The notes beneath the pieces are model-generated. The model ran no database searches, had not been told where the DNA came from, and saw nothing but the letters and a program-made list of their open reading frames with translations. Of a DNA stretch of 64,000 nt, positions 45,068 through 58,223 are shown piece by piece. Every line of letters begins with the position of its first letter. The stretch's first letter is position 1. This DNA is from Epiperipatus broadwayi (Eukaryota; Onychophora; Udeonychophora; Euonychophora; Peripatidae), in assembly GCA_028023455.1 (NCBI GenBank), contig JAQFVV010012499.1:2488584-2552583 (forward strand). The letters run 5' to 3'. A program made the position numbers and the translations under genes.

Positions 45068-48000
45068 TACATTGAAGTGGAAAATATGTTATACACATTT
45101 TTGCTTCACTGTCTAGTGATTTGAAACCTTAAATTGGAGATTTAAACCCAGGTATATATTTATAAATCACTAGGGAATGTAAGGACACACTTACAAGTGT
45201 TTTAACCCCCCCCCACTTGTTTTGTTTTTTTCTTTTGTAAATTAAATGTTTTATTTTAAGAATATTTATTAAATTTAATTCAGAAATATTTAAATTTCCA
45301 TTTCTTTAACTAATCATGTATGTGTGTTTGAGATTGCTAAAAATATTATTGATCATAATTAAATATTAAATATTTTGTATATTTATTTCATATTTTATAG
45401 TTTGTGTATTTTATTTTAGACGATGCAATACCAAAGAAGGTTCTGGAGAGTAATTAAAATAACTCAGACACTTATGAATAAAAGAATGTTCTTGATTAAA
45501 TTTAAAAAGAGTAATTAATAAATTAAAATTCCCTTAGCAAACATAATATTAATGGAAATCATATCTTTTGAATCTATTTCCATTCTCGAAATAGATTAAA
45601 ACAATACTCTCCAGAACTTGTTGCATTGTCATGGTGAATAAAGAATAAATGCATTCAGGAAACTTAATGGACATCTGGGCCTCATCAGTGGAAAAAGAAT
45701 ATTTGAGAAGGTCTTGCCCAGCATCTAACCAAAACGAAAATTTTAGGCTAGAGGTCTCTTTCTGCACTATTTTAGTCAGTGTTGCAGAACAGATCCACCT
45801 CAGTCAAAATTTTGAAATATGAATTTTGAGTAGAGGGACTAAATTTGCTTCCCCATTCTTCTCCAAAATCATTTCCATATTGCTATGCTAATATGCCATC
45901 TCCACTTATAGACTGCCTAAATTAAATGCTGAACTAACTATATCAAGATGCCAGCCATTATTTTTCCAAACTTTGCATTGCCAACCTTGTTTTCCACATT
46001 TTACAGTCTTACGCATATGAATCCATACAGACATCAAGTGATCAAGTAATGGAAGGTAAATCCTAATCATACCGCTAATATGAACTCTTTTAAAACTTTC
46101 ATTTTTAAAATATATATTATTTGTAATGTAATTCTCTCCTTATTTAGATGAGGCATTGTAGCATTAGTTATAACAATTCTGTAAAGTAATGACTTTCTCT
46201 TTCTTTTGTAAAATCTAATGCACAAATCTATAACTTTATTTTTTTAATGCAGTTCTTTAATGGGTTTCACAATTTTTATTTTAATATTTTAAATGTGGCA
46301 AACTTTTAATTTCAATATTATAAATTTTATATGATTTAATTTAATATGCTAATAGTTCAATCTAGCAAACCGATCATAAATGTTTTTTATATATCCTTGC
46401 TATTATGGGATGTTAAATAGTTAAATGTATGCTTTCTTGCCTAACTAAAAGTTTGCTCGATTGAATAAGATTTTTCAGTTGTATATTTGCTTAGTGGCAG
46501 ATTATCTGCTGCTACATTTAAGATATCAATTTATTGCCATGTTCATGCTATTGATTTTATTTTTATACTATATTTTAAAGTAAATTTAATGACCTTACTT
46601 TTTCTGTTTTTTTTTTTATTATTATATGATCTATCATTTGCCCACCATGCCATCTAGCATGATAATGGTTTTCTGGAATTAAATACTAGTTAGCATACTA
46701 ATATTTGTTTAATGAAGGGAATAATAGTTCCCCTTTTGTTTTTTTGACATCCTAATATTAAAGGACATTTGCATATGTTTCAAGAGGGATCAAATTATGT
46801 CACATCATTATGCTAGATTCTATTAAATCATGAGGGCCTTAATTCGCATATCAGCATCATTAAGAACCTGATTTTTTTTTTTTATTAGCATTGCTTGGCC
46901 TAGATAACAGTACAAAAATTTACATCTTGCTTTGTCAAACTTAAAACCTGGAGGTCTGGGATTACTTACCTATGGCATATCCCTGAAAGGAGTTTGGAAG
47001 CATTGACTTCAGGATACTGTCAGGTTGTAGATAGGCTTTTAAAATCAGAACCATGGAAAGTCCTACACAACCACCTTTTCAAATGCCAACCTGTCACATA
47101 TACAGGCACAGTTTGTATACTTACATAATTGATGAAGCATCTGTCCTAAAATGGAATCAACCTTTTTTAACATTATCATTTAGTCAGCACGGCGATTCTT
47201 GCTAAATATTCTTATTTTGCCCATTTTCAATCCATAAGATGCAATGCAATGATTTCTAAAATCTGACCTATATTTTCGTTTATATTATAGGTTAGGAATG
47301 TCATTTTAAAGCTTATTTAAGCTACCTGCCCTCTCATTGAAACAATGTTTCAGTGTGCTAACAAACAATGCTAAATAAACCCTATCAAGTCAAAAAGGAC
47401 TAGAATAAAATACAAATAACTTTTTTGTCTAAATATTTTGAGGTCTAATGAATGTTTAATTAAATAGGGTAAACTATAAAATATTTTTGGCTGTGGTTCA
47501 AATGAATCATAGTAAATGAATTTGATGTAACTTATATCCCATTTCTCTCTGTTCTTTAAGTCCATTGATTTTTCATAAAATAATCTTAGCATTCAAATTA
47601 TAAATTGGTAATATTGGTATCTACTGTTAGCATATTAAGCCACATTATCTTGACTATCTGTACATTTTTTTGAATCATTATATTCAATTGGGGGTTTGCG
47701 TATTATTTAATTATTAACTTATGTGCTATTATTATGTAATTTCTTATATATGCAAATAAGTGCTCATAATCAGGTGAAACCCAAAATTCTGTTAGTTTAT
47801 ATGTAAATAGACTCACAACTGTATATTAAATTGTATAACTATTTGTTTATTCATTTTCTCATAATTAATATTAATAAATTATTAACTATATAATTAGTAT
47901 TTAATTCTGCTTTGCCTCTTGATTTATGCATGCACATCGTTAATTAGATTGTGTCATATATAACTCATTCCTATTGACCTTAGGCCAACTTCTGAGATTT

Positions 48001-49635
48001 ATTAATGAATTTTGATGAAAAGTGTAAATTATAATCTGAAGCTGTTTCATCCTGTTGGGGGGGGGGGTTTCAAAATAGTATCATCTTTCCCTGTAGATAT
48101 TGTTTCTCTGCTGTGGCTCCAGGACAGGAATGAATAAGATTCCATCTGTTATCATCAGAAATGTTGTTTGTAATGTTATAGATTTGGAAAATGGGCAATA
48201 GGGCAGAGTTCATGATTGTTCCTGACTTATGTATCTTTCACATGATTGGATTCAAGGTACTTTTGCATAGATGCTAACTTTTTGTTAGATGAACATACAA
48301 TTTTGATCGGTACAATATATTCCAAAAGTTTACTTATCTGCAAAGAAATGTTAATAAAAATATATCCACATATCTGAATACATTATAGTTTTGCATTATT
48401 ATCTGCTGCTTGAATTATGATTGATTCACCATTCACTGATAGTGATTATCTGGATGGAAACTTCTGGCATTCTTTACTGGATCTCTACTTTTCTATAAAA
48501 GTACAAAACAGAGTGATAGATATTTTTTTTTAACAGTATTAATGCTTTTTTTAAATTTACATTTGCAATATCTCTTTGCATATGATTAAAAAAAAAACAT
48601 GTTAATGGCTCCTAAGATGCATTTCAAGTAACCAGGTTTCTGTATAATAAAATTCTCTAAATTCCTATTCAAAACAATCATCTTTCAGTAAATACATAAT
48701 TATAATTACTGATCATCATTAGGTTAGAAAATGCTACATTATATTTAATCCATTCTCTAATAATTTTCATCTTTTAACTTTTCATTCTATGTGCTATAAT
48801 CTTAGATTTTCAGCATTAATTTTCATTCTTTTACATTTTACTCTTATAAATTAGTTACCTGAAAATCAGTGCTAATGGCTTTTGTAAACCTTCACAATTT
48901 CCCATTTAAAAATTACATAACTTATGCAATAAATATATTTCAACTTAATGAAATTCAAAGACTATATCTAAGGCATATCTATCTGTAATCTTTTCATTAT
49001 ACCTCCTATTCCCAAATATACAAAAGTACCAATATATAGCAGAAGATTAAACTTGGTATGTCTTAAATTTTGCAACATCTTTATTCAAATCAGAAATTTC
49101 AAGCTAATCCCATAATTCAACTTTTTCATTCATATCCCATATTCAACTAGATCCTTCCTATCACATCCTATATTCAACTATATCCTTCCTAAGTGTTTAA
49201 CAATATTCATGGAAATCTTCTAAGCAACTTAAACTTAATTACTTTAAAAGATGTTATCCTCTATCAGGTTAAATAAATAAAATATAAATGAAGGAATTTC
49301 TTAATAGTTATAAATAATTTCAATCCATTTAATGAATGTTTATTAAACCTTCTCTCTAATTCTCAACATCAGTTTGTTCTTGTAAAGTATTTTTCAATAA
49401 CTTATTTCAAATATGTATTACATATCACTTGATTATTTTTAAAAATGGAAAATATTAGCTAGCACAGCTAGCACCCATCTACTTGAAAACTACAGAAATA
49501 TTAGCCACAATAGAGATTAAGTTTTGATAAAATAAATAAATAATGGTTAATCTAAAATATTTTCTAAATAAAACAATAAAAAGAAATAAAGCATATAATA
49601 TAATGATACTTCCATGACTGGAGAACCTGTGAAAG
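45068..49635. other. AT-rich non-coding stretch with minor structures
   Basis: GGTTCTGGAGAGTA (45439) and TACTCTCCAGAAC (45604) are inverted repeats. A CTGATGAGGCCC on the minus strand near 45685 resembles a hammerhead start but lacks the GAAA box. A region at about 46900-47110 is less AT-rich without recognisable coding. A G(9-10) run is near 48057. Confidence 0.45.
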
Positions 49636-49638
49636 GTC

Positions 49639-49718
49639 ATATATATATATAGAGCATATATATATATATATATATATCTCCAGTCATATCCATATATATA
49701 TATATATATATATATATA
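49639..49718. repeat. (AT)n microsatellites
   Basis: Three (AT)n runs separated by AGAGC and CTCCAGTCATATCC lie directly upstream of the RTE fragment. Confidence 0.9.
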
Positions 49719-50221
49719 ATGGATGAAATTAATCATAGAATTAAACTTGGTTGGAGTGCTTTTGGTAGAAATAACTTAATACTAAAAGAAAATATGCCTA
49801 TGTGTTTGAAAAGGACGTTTTTTTAACAAATGTGTTTTGCAAGTTCTTACTTGTGGATCTGATACTTGGACACTTAATAGAAGAGCAATACAGAGACTTC
49901 AGAGCACTCAAAGAAGTATGGAGAGATGTATGCTGGGAGTAACAAGAAGAGATTGAAAACTCAGAGAACAAATAGATATTACTGCCCTCATTAAAAAAAT
50001 TAAAAGATTGGAGTTGGGCTGGACATATTTCTAGAAGAGATGATAATAGATGGACAATTGAAGTCTTAAACTGGATTCCAAGAGATTGTAAAAGACCCAG
50101 AAAGAGACCACATGTGAGATGGATTGATGAGATGAGAAAGTGTGCAGGAGTGATGTGGAGAAGAGAAGCTAAAGATCGGAGAATATGGATTGAACTTGGA
50201 GATACCTTCATCCTGCAGTGA
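49719..50221 (+). pseudogene. RTE-like LINE, C-terminal end of endonuclease/reverse transcriptase ORF
   Basis: Starts after an (AT)n run with MDEINHRIKLGWSAFGR, then, after a frameshift, VLTCGSDTWTLNRRAIQR-LQ, a second shift, then WSWAGHISRRDDNRWTIEV, LNWIPRDCKRPRKRP, HVRWIDEMRKCAGVMWR and a stop at 50219-50221. This order is diagnostic of the post-RT end of RTE-type LINEs. It is followed within 10 bp by (TGA)n, the tail expected for this group. Two frameshifts and a stop show it is dead, though the last 73 codons are still open. It is far better preserved than the copy at 11467. Confidence 0.8.
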
Positions 50222-50230
50222 ATTGATAAT

Positions 50231-50249
50231 AGATGATGATGATGATGAT
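50231..50249 (+). repeat. (TGA)n tail of the RTE-like LINE
   Basis: GATGATGATGATGATGATT directly follows the stop codon; RTE-type elements typically end in short tandem repeats instead of poly-A. Confidence 0.8.
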
Positions 50250-50251
50250 TT

Positions 50252-53160
50252 AATAAGTCAAGTAAAACAACTAAAGAAATGTAATATTAAAGGTAGGTGG
50301 TGACAAAAATAATTCAGAACTATGTCTTAATTAATAATACAAGATATGTGAGAATAAATACTCTTAGTTCAGAATTAATAGATCTTTGAGTATTATTAGC
50401 TATGTTTGATCTGCTATCTAAATGAAAGGTCAAAAAAAAATTATCAATATTTTCTGAAACCAAAGATTTAAAAGCTTTAGATGCATTATAGTTCATCCCC
50501 AAATTATCTACATTTTGATCATATTTTTTTAATATTATTGAACAAATGCAAACTAGCTTCACATTATTCACTAATGTCACATTCTATAGAGTTTTTTTTT
50601 CTTTTGGTATAGCAAAAAAATAAAACTTTTTAGTTTTAATTATCATTCATTCTGTATAAATATAACTAAACAATTATAATTTCCCCTCTATAACTTTCTT
50701 CAATAAATTTTTTTTTTTTTTTCAAATCAATAGAAATCCCCTCTCTCTCAACAAGATTCTTCTTCTAGAATGTATTGCTCAGACCCATGAATCACAACTA
50801 TTAAAATGAGCAATTAAACATGCATTTGTTCCAGTATATCTAATAGCAATTTGTTCCAGTATATCTAATAGCAATGCTAATGAAATATTGTTCATGGTCA
50901 TGTTCAATTATTTGGTATTTTATTTTATTTTTATGACCAAGATAATATTTACAGATCCACAAAACTTTCTGTATTATCTAGCATAATGTCATTTAATTTT
51001 GATTTTTTTTATTTATTTTCCTTTTCTCAAGCAACATTGATTTACCAATACATAATTATTTTACATCTTTAATGTAACTTTTATGTTTCTTTCAATATAT
51101 TTGATATTATATATTATCTATATATTTTCACAAAATTCTCATGCCATATACTGATCTGCTTTTTCTCAATTTTATCAGTTATTTTTTCTAAATATGATAA
51201 ATATGCTTAATGAGATTGGATTTTCTTGTCTTGAGTCTTTTAAAATTCCTAACCAGCTTTCAATTTCTCTACAAAGGTGAATTATAACATGATCTAATCC
51301 ATGTAGTTCATTTACTGACCAAATCACTTTTGGGTCAATGCTGAAAGCTTTTTCAAAATATACTTTATTCTAGCTTTCTCTGCAATAATGCAAAGTTATA
51401 ATCTTATCTAAATCCAATGTCTTCATCTTTTAAGCATTTTTGTATCTTGACCTTTAATCTTTCATTTAGGAAATTCATTGAGACTTTTTTTAAAATATTA
51501 ATTAGTATAGTGCGCCTATGATTTCATATTTAATCTTGATTACCTTTACATAGAATGACACTAACAATGACTTCTTTATGCTTTAAATATATACTTTTCT
51601 TTCCATACATTCATACAATCTATACTTTTTTTAAGGAAGCTATTTAATATTTGAACATTCCAATAAATATTTCATTATTTCCAGTGTTCCTGTTGTTTTT
51701 CAGCAAATTCAATGCTTTTTTAAAAATTACTATAATAAAATCTCATCTTTACTATTATAGGATACTGGTGGAATTTTAATAAACTCCTTTACTATTTTTT
51801 TTTTATTTTTTAAATCCAAAGATTGTTTTATATAAATCACAACAGTACTCTAGCAACTACTTTAAAATGTCATTTTAGCTAGTAAATATTATTCCATATT
51901 TGTGTAATATGTGCTACTTTTCTGTTAAGGTTTATTTTAGCATCTTGCTAACCTCTCTATAATTAAATTCACCATATGTTTATATGATCATGTTGAATTT
52001 TAAACCATTATTTTTCATCTTTAATGACTATCTTCTTTTTCTTATTGGATTCTGCTTTACATTAGAGTTTTTATTTTTTCATAGATCAATGGCAATGTTA
52101 TTTTGTAAGAATCAATGTTTTTTTAATCTTCTTCTTTCTAGTATAATTTCCATTGTATGTTTTTATCTTCTCCTTAATCACTGAATGATATTTTTTCAAT
52201 ATTTCTTCATTATTATAGTTAAATCTATTTCTTCTTGACAATGAGTTTATTTATCATATGATGTTTGCAATAATTGAGATATGATATGGCACTTGAAAAG
52301 GTAACACTAATGTACTGATGTTGATTATCTTCTATGCATTATTGTCATAGTTATCATATTCCTATTTTTCTCAACAATTAATCTTCATGCTGTTCTTCAG
52401 TCTTCCTACAACAATTGTGTTTCAAATTGTCATATCATATTATAAAGCAATTTCTAATTATCATCATAATCATTTTTTGTTTAAATCCATTTCTGTGTGC
52501 ATCTTATTCTCACTCTTCATCATCATTTCCATACTTCCATATTTAATATTCCAATCTCTTCCAATACCACTTATGAATTACTTGGATGTTTTAAAAATTT
52601 ACATTGCATTTATCTGCCACTATTCTTATATTTATGTATTGATTATCTATCAATGATTCATCATTTCTATAGCAAATTTTTACACTAATTTCATACTTTG
52701 AATTATTTACACACTGCAATACTTTATGATCATTTAACTCTCCTTAGTCTTTCTGTATGCTTCAGTTAAAACAAAAATATCACATTTGTATTTTCCATTT
52801 TTATTCAGAAAAGTCTAACTTATCACATTTTGTACTGGTTAATTCATTATTAAATTTATGCATTAGTAATCATTAAAGCTACCACATTTATTTATTTTTC
52901 TATCCCTTATCTTAAAAACCATCCAATAGCATATATGGAAACTACTTATTTATTTGTCATGTTTTTATTTTGTTAATTGTACAAAATCGTTAAAAGTTTC
53001 ATGTTTTGCTATTATCTACAATATTGCACAATAATTGCCTCTTATGGAAATCAAGGTTAAATATGTGCACTTATTTATGAATTACTTGGCTACACAAACG
53101 ACAATTTTATATCTATCTATGCTTAAATTTATAGATTATATATATATATATATATATATA
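50252..53160. other. AT-rich non-coding stretch
   Basis: A 29-bp tandem duplication at about 50829-50873 (GTTCCAGTATATCTAATAGC repeated) and an (AT)n run at 53138-53160 are the only clear structures. Confidence 0.5.
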
Positions 53161-53482
53161 TTCAAAACAATACAATAATTAATACAGTAAAACAATATTT
53201 TAAAAAAACAAATATATACCAATTTAATAGAAGTACTTTCAACTATCTATGTAGTCGTTGTCAACTAGATTCAAAATACGTCATACATCAATTTTCCCAC
53301 AATTCATTAATTGATCTATGACGTATTACTTTTTGTTTACATTTATAACGGTTTTTTCTAATACAATTTGAATCTAGTTGACAACGACTACATAGATAGT
53401 TGAAAGTACTTCTATTAAATTGGTATATATTTGTTTTTTTAAAATATTGTTTTACTGTATTAGTTATTGCATTGTTTTGAAT
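53161..53482. mobile_element. Near-perfect 322-bp palindrome (foldback/MITE)
   Basis: Arms of about 116 bp (53161-53276 and 53367-53482) are almost identical reverse complements, e.g. TAGTCGTTGTCAACTAGATT against its complement near 53380. Inside, AATACGTCAT and ATGACGTATT form a nested dyad, so nearly the whole element folds. It sits next to (AT)n, compatible with TA insertion. The very low divergence between arms points to a recent insertion or continuing arm conversion. Confidence 0.7.
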
Positions 53483-54499
53483 AATTATATATATTTTATT
53501 ATAATTGGAATACAGACATTGATTAATAATTTATATATATTATATATACAGACATTGATTAATAATATATATATATATTATTGTGCCATTACAATTTAGT
53601 CATTACCTAAATTTATAGTAATGTGCATGTAAGAAAATGTAAAACAAAAATCGCCATCACATTTTTATCTAGAAAGGAAGATGTAGGGCACCCAAGTTTA
53701 AACCCTACAAGATCCAGTTCTAAAAGCTTTAGACAGAAAGAGAGTGGGTCAACAATTACATTCTTTATTTGTTTGTGTGTTGATAGAAAGGTAATACACA
53801 CATTTAAACTAATCAATATTTAATTTTTCTGTTAAAAAGCAAAGTTATAACGCATACGTATAGGCAGTGTAAGTGTAAGCTATTGAATTGTTTTATATTT
53901 CAGATATTAATCTTTCTTTAAAACTAACCTATGCTTGATCAATTTTAATATCTTATTCTATACTTCTATTTTTGCTTTTCTATAATTGTAACTGGGATTT
54001 AAAAGCTAAGGATTTAATTTTAAAATATAAGGGTTATAATTTCTAAACTAGCATTCATATTATTTTAATGGACAGTTTATGAATGATTTGAAATGATAAA
54101 GTATGTGTGTACATTACATACAGAAATTTACATTTATTATATATTGAAAGGAAGAAGGGTTAAATCTGTCAAATTATTTTTTTACAATTTTGTGTTAAAA
54201 GAGAAAATCTGTTGAATCAGATATATATTTTTGTAGCAATTTTGTTTTTATAATGATTGTTTGTCATTTTGGAGCTTAAGCTTGGTGGGAACTCTAATTT
54301 TAAAATTGTCTCCTCTTAAGATCAAAAGAAAGAAGCTCCAATTTTAAATATTACAGATATACATGAGAAGAAGGGATTAAGACTATTTTTTTTCCTTCAA
54401 AACAAAAGTTTGTCTGAAAACCAGGTGTGTGATTTTTTGAATTGGTCAAAAATAGCAAGTCACACTATCACTCTAATTGGGTGAGTTGACTCGAAAATC

Positions 54500-54507
54500 A
54501 GATATAA
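54500..54507 (+). promoter_or_regulatory. Conserved TATA-like element in long repeat copy 2
   Basis: ATATAAAAGCAGTCTGGAAA, as in copy 1 near 14402, with the downstream AAAGCAGACAAACATTT and ATTCTGCTAGATAACC also kept. Confidence 0.35.
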
Positions 54508-56510
54508 AAGCAGTCTGGAAAATTAGTTGAGATTATTATTATTGTGATAGAGACCTTTTAAAAATTATTGAAACTAAAGCAGACAAACATTTTTAATTCT
54601 GCTAGATAACCTTTTTTTTGAAATCATTTTTTTTATATCAAGTTTTGAATGTTGAAAATATAAAAATGGCGGGGTAGGAAACATATATATATTTTCTGTC
54701 TGTCTACCAGACTCATCATCAACTAGCACATCATATAGGAAAGAAAAGATGTCTTGTCTGAAAAATAATATTCTACACCTTTCAACTGACCGAGAAATAA
54801 GATGTTTTTAAACAGAAAGAAGAAAACATTCACATGCATTTAAAATCAGAAGAAAAGAGTAATCTATTGATAAATATTAAATCATCAAGTCCAATTAATT
54901 GTTCCAGTAACAGATTTTAAACTCAAGAAAATGTATAAATGTGAAAACAACTGCTGTATTTCATCCACTAAAAGAATCATGCTTGACAGGAAGAGAAGAA
55001 AAATTAATATAATGATTTCTAAGTTGTCCACTAAAGCAAATAACCTCAATAGAATCATCATCATCAAATAAGAATACACATCAAGAAAGAGATTGTTCCC
55101 AAAGTAAAATGGAAATGGTAGCTGCAGAAATATAGACATTATACAAGATAAGTTTGAGCCCTTGGAAGTTCGCCACAAAACAAAGGATCGGTAATATGAC
55201 TTTTTATATCTATTTTATTTATGATATCAGAATCTTAATAAAATTTTAGCAATAAAGTGGCATAGTTTACTTAAAGAACTTTTAAAGACAATTCAGATCA
55301 TTAAAACCAATAATTTCTTACCAATAATAACCTTGAGCTTCATAAGTGGTTTTGAATGTATCAAAATTATTTGTTTATTGATTTACAGCTATGAAATATT
55401 AATGTGTAAAATAATTTTTTGTATTATTATTTTGGTTTTAAATAATATTTTGTTTTTTACGGGGTAAACACACACCTACATAATAATATTTTTACATGTG
55501 TATAATTGTGTGTGAATGTGATGTAATAAGCAGTATTAAAACATTAAATTATTTTGTTTTAAGAAAGTATAAGTTTCAGCTTAGAAAAGCGGGGGAGAAA
55601 ATGTTTTAAAACTTGTTTCTAAAACTTGCTCTTTCCAATTTTACTAACATTTATTTTTGTCATTCTACTTACATGTTAGATTTATAAGGGTATGAGTGGG
55701 AAAGAGAAAAGAGAGAGAAAAAGTGTTTATTTTTTTTTGAGACATTTTCTTGTGGTGTGAAAATCATGGTCAATGTGACATCCAATTTGAAATACATTTA
55801 CAGGAAAGGGGGAAGAATTTAAAAATTAATGTTATGATTTTAAAACAGTCGATTATGATTATAGTTGTTGTTAATATAAATTTTCATGTAGATATAGAAA
55901 TTTTTATGTATATGTTAGAAATGCAGCAATAAATATTAGTTTATTATTATTAAATGAGGCATATATATTTCATTAAGTGTAGTCTTTATTAAGTGTGATC
56001 ATTCATCATCAAGGTGAATATTAGTTATTTAAGTTCCAATTAGATATACTAAAATTAAGCAATGATTATGAATTTCTTTATAAAATTAGGTTTATGATTA
56101 AGCTTAGTCCTAAAGCTGTGGTTGAAACCATTGTCATTATCGTTATCATTATCATCATCATTATCATCAACGTTTTAATTAATGAGCTGTTTAACTGTTT
56201 AAAGGCCATAAATAAATATTGATTTCATAGAATTTGGTGATTTCTTAGTATTATTATAACCACCGTCCCATCATCTATTTTATGCAAGGATGAGTGAATT
56301 GCCAGCCTAAATTAATAGTAATCTGAGCTAGTAAAACTTATAAAAAAATATTGAAACGCATTTATTATGTTAAGATGTGTGAAATGATTTATGTCTAATG
56401 AATTTTATATACTCCACTTTGGTTTAAAGATGTTTTATGTTTATCTAAATATTAGTGCATATAGTGATATGGCTCTAAAAGCAAAATCTCCCATTTTTAT
56501 TAGAAATAAA

Positions 56511-56594
56511 GTACCAAACAGGGATTCAAACCCGGTACATGCGAAAAGGTTATTATATATAACTGTGTCTAGATTCAGATAATCTAGTGGCGCC
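56511..56594 (-). tRNA. tRNA-like sequence in long repeat copy 2
   Basis: Minus strand: GGCGCCA start, CTAGATT/AATCTAG arm (7 bp, against CTAGG/CCTAG in copy 1), GTTAT/ATAAC arm with a 5-nt loop, GGGTTTGAATCCC B box/T-arm. The arms persist although many bases differ from copy 1. There is no valid anticodon arm, so it is a pseudo-tRNA or SINE head. Confidence 0.45.
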
Positions 56595-57245
56595 CTGCTT
56601 GACCATATTCACTTGGTATTTGTTTAAATATGTACTTAACATCAAACCAAGAAATGAAAGTGGATCAAATCTATAGTTGAATATATTGAGAGATATTTGA
56701 TTGAGTTACCAGTGTATTCACTCACTTGATTTCCATATACTTGAGTTATAGTAGTTCATTCTTAATAATTTGTTTATTATTATTGATATTGTGATATCTT
56801 GAGAAATCTAATTATAGAAATATGTTTCATTTAATCCAATGACCCTTAATATGATTGATGACTCAGTCTGATCTTTGTTTAATAGCTTATGCTCCTGTTA
56901 ATATAAGTTTAAATAAATTCTGATCAGTTTCATTAAGTTTATTTACAACTTGTTTGAATTAATATTTTTAAAGAATACTTATTGAACACGTTTATTTACT
57001 TACAATGTTGATTTCAATCTTTTGTGTAATAGCCACTACTCAGGTATTCTTCTCATAATTTAATTTAAGTTACAATTTTTTTTCGTTTATTAAGCTAAAT
57101 ATTTATATTTGAATCTTTTCTTAATTATTTAATACATTTGGATCGTTTGATCATCTTTATTAAGTTACAATGAATATTTGAATATTTGACATTTTAATAT
57201 AATTTCAAATTTGGATCTTAATGATCTTTTAATTATGTTGTAATG

Positions 57246-57983
57246 GATCTTTCTTAATCCAAATGATCAGTCTTTTATTAATATATATATATATTGATCT
57301 TTATACATTTTTTCATATATGTTTACTTCACTCTATTGTATGTCTTCACTGAAATTCGACTGATTTTAATAAATAAAAAATTAATAAAAATTACACACTC
57401 CTCATTTTGAACTACATTTCCATTTATCATAAACATTATGTGTTTATATTACCTTATTCCTTTACCTTTATCAATCTATATTTTCTTTAAAAAGTTTACT
57501 AACCTATCCAGCACCATCTCCATTGCATAGAGATATTATTATTTATTAGATAAATTAACTGTCTTCTAATAATTAATCAGTTGCTCTTATATGTTTTGAT
57601 TCTAAATCTAAATGTATTAATATCCATTAATATTATTAACTATTAGCAAATAACTTATTTTAAAATTGGGTTGAAAATGCATTTCTCAAATCATTTACTG
57701 TCCTAAATGTGTTGTTTCAATTTAATTATGCAATGAAAGAAAAAAAAATTTTAATGTAATTCAAGTATCATAATCTAGGCTTTTTTTTATTTTTGTTTGT
57801 GATTATTTTTATCTAAATTATCAGAAAGAAATACTAAAATATTATGGGTATTTTATGTATCTAAAATGAATAAAATATTATCTAATTTTATTTTGGGTTA
57901 ACATATTTTATTAAAATAGAAGTGACTGTTATATTTGAAGGGTTCACTGCAAATCAAATATTATTCAACATACACTGTCATAT
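57246..57983. other. AT-rich non-coding stretch
   Basis: Short (AT)n at 57281-57294; nothing else. Confidence 0.5.
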
Positions 57984-58000
57984 GTAGTAGTAGCAGCAGT

Positions 58001-58048
<48 letters not shown>

Positions 58049-58076
58049 GGTGGTAGTGGTAGTGGTAGTGGCAGTG

Positions 58077-58118
<42 letters not shown>

Positions 58119-58119
58119 A

Positions 58120-58187
<68 letters not shown>

Positions 58188-58189
58188 AC

Positions 58190-58223
<34 letters not shown>
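57984..58223. repeat. (TAG/CAG/TGG)n and (ATT)n trinucleotide array
   Basis: About 200 bp of AGT-phase trinucleotides with CAG and GGT variants, then 11 ATT units. The long polyserine, polyvaline and polytyrosine frames through it are produced by the repeat and are not genes. Confidence 0.97.

Larger units (their letters stand above)
53575..57245 (+). repeat. Long dispersed repeat, copy 2 (about 3.7 kb)
   Basis: Counterpart of 13525-16995 in the same orientation, 40 kb away. Boundaries fall again in (AT)n at the left and AT-rich DNA at the right. Well-conserved blocks: the 53581-53830 start, about 54650-54830, 55610-55720 and 55745-55860. Copy 2 has extra sequence near its right end. Both copies keep an overlapping minus-strand frame with two hydrophobic stretches (54885-55178 here, 14866-15048 in copy 1) and short frames in the 55750 block; whether any is coding is unknown. 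Confidence 0.8.

Noticed and set aside
55750-55932. CENHGQC in a short frame as an EGF-like domain
   Set aside because: Only two cysteines are present, no further EGF spacing is seen, and the frame lies in a repeat; kept only as part of a conserved block.
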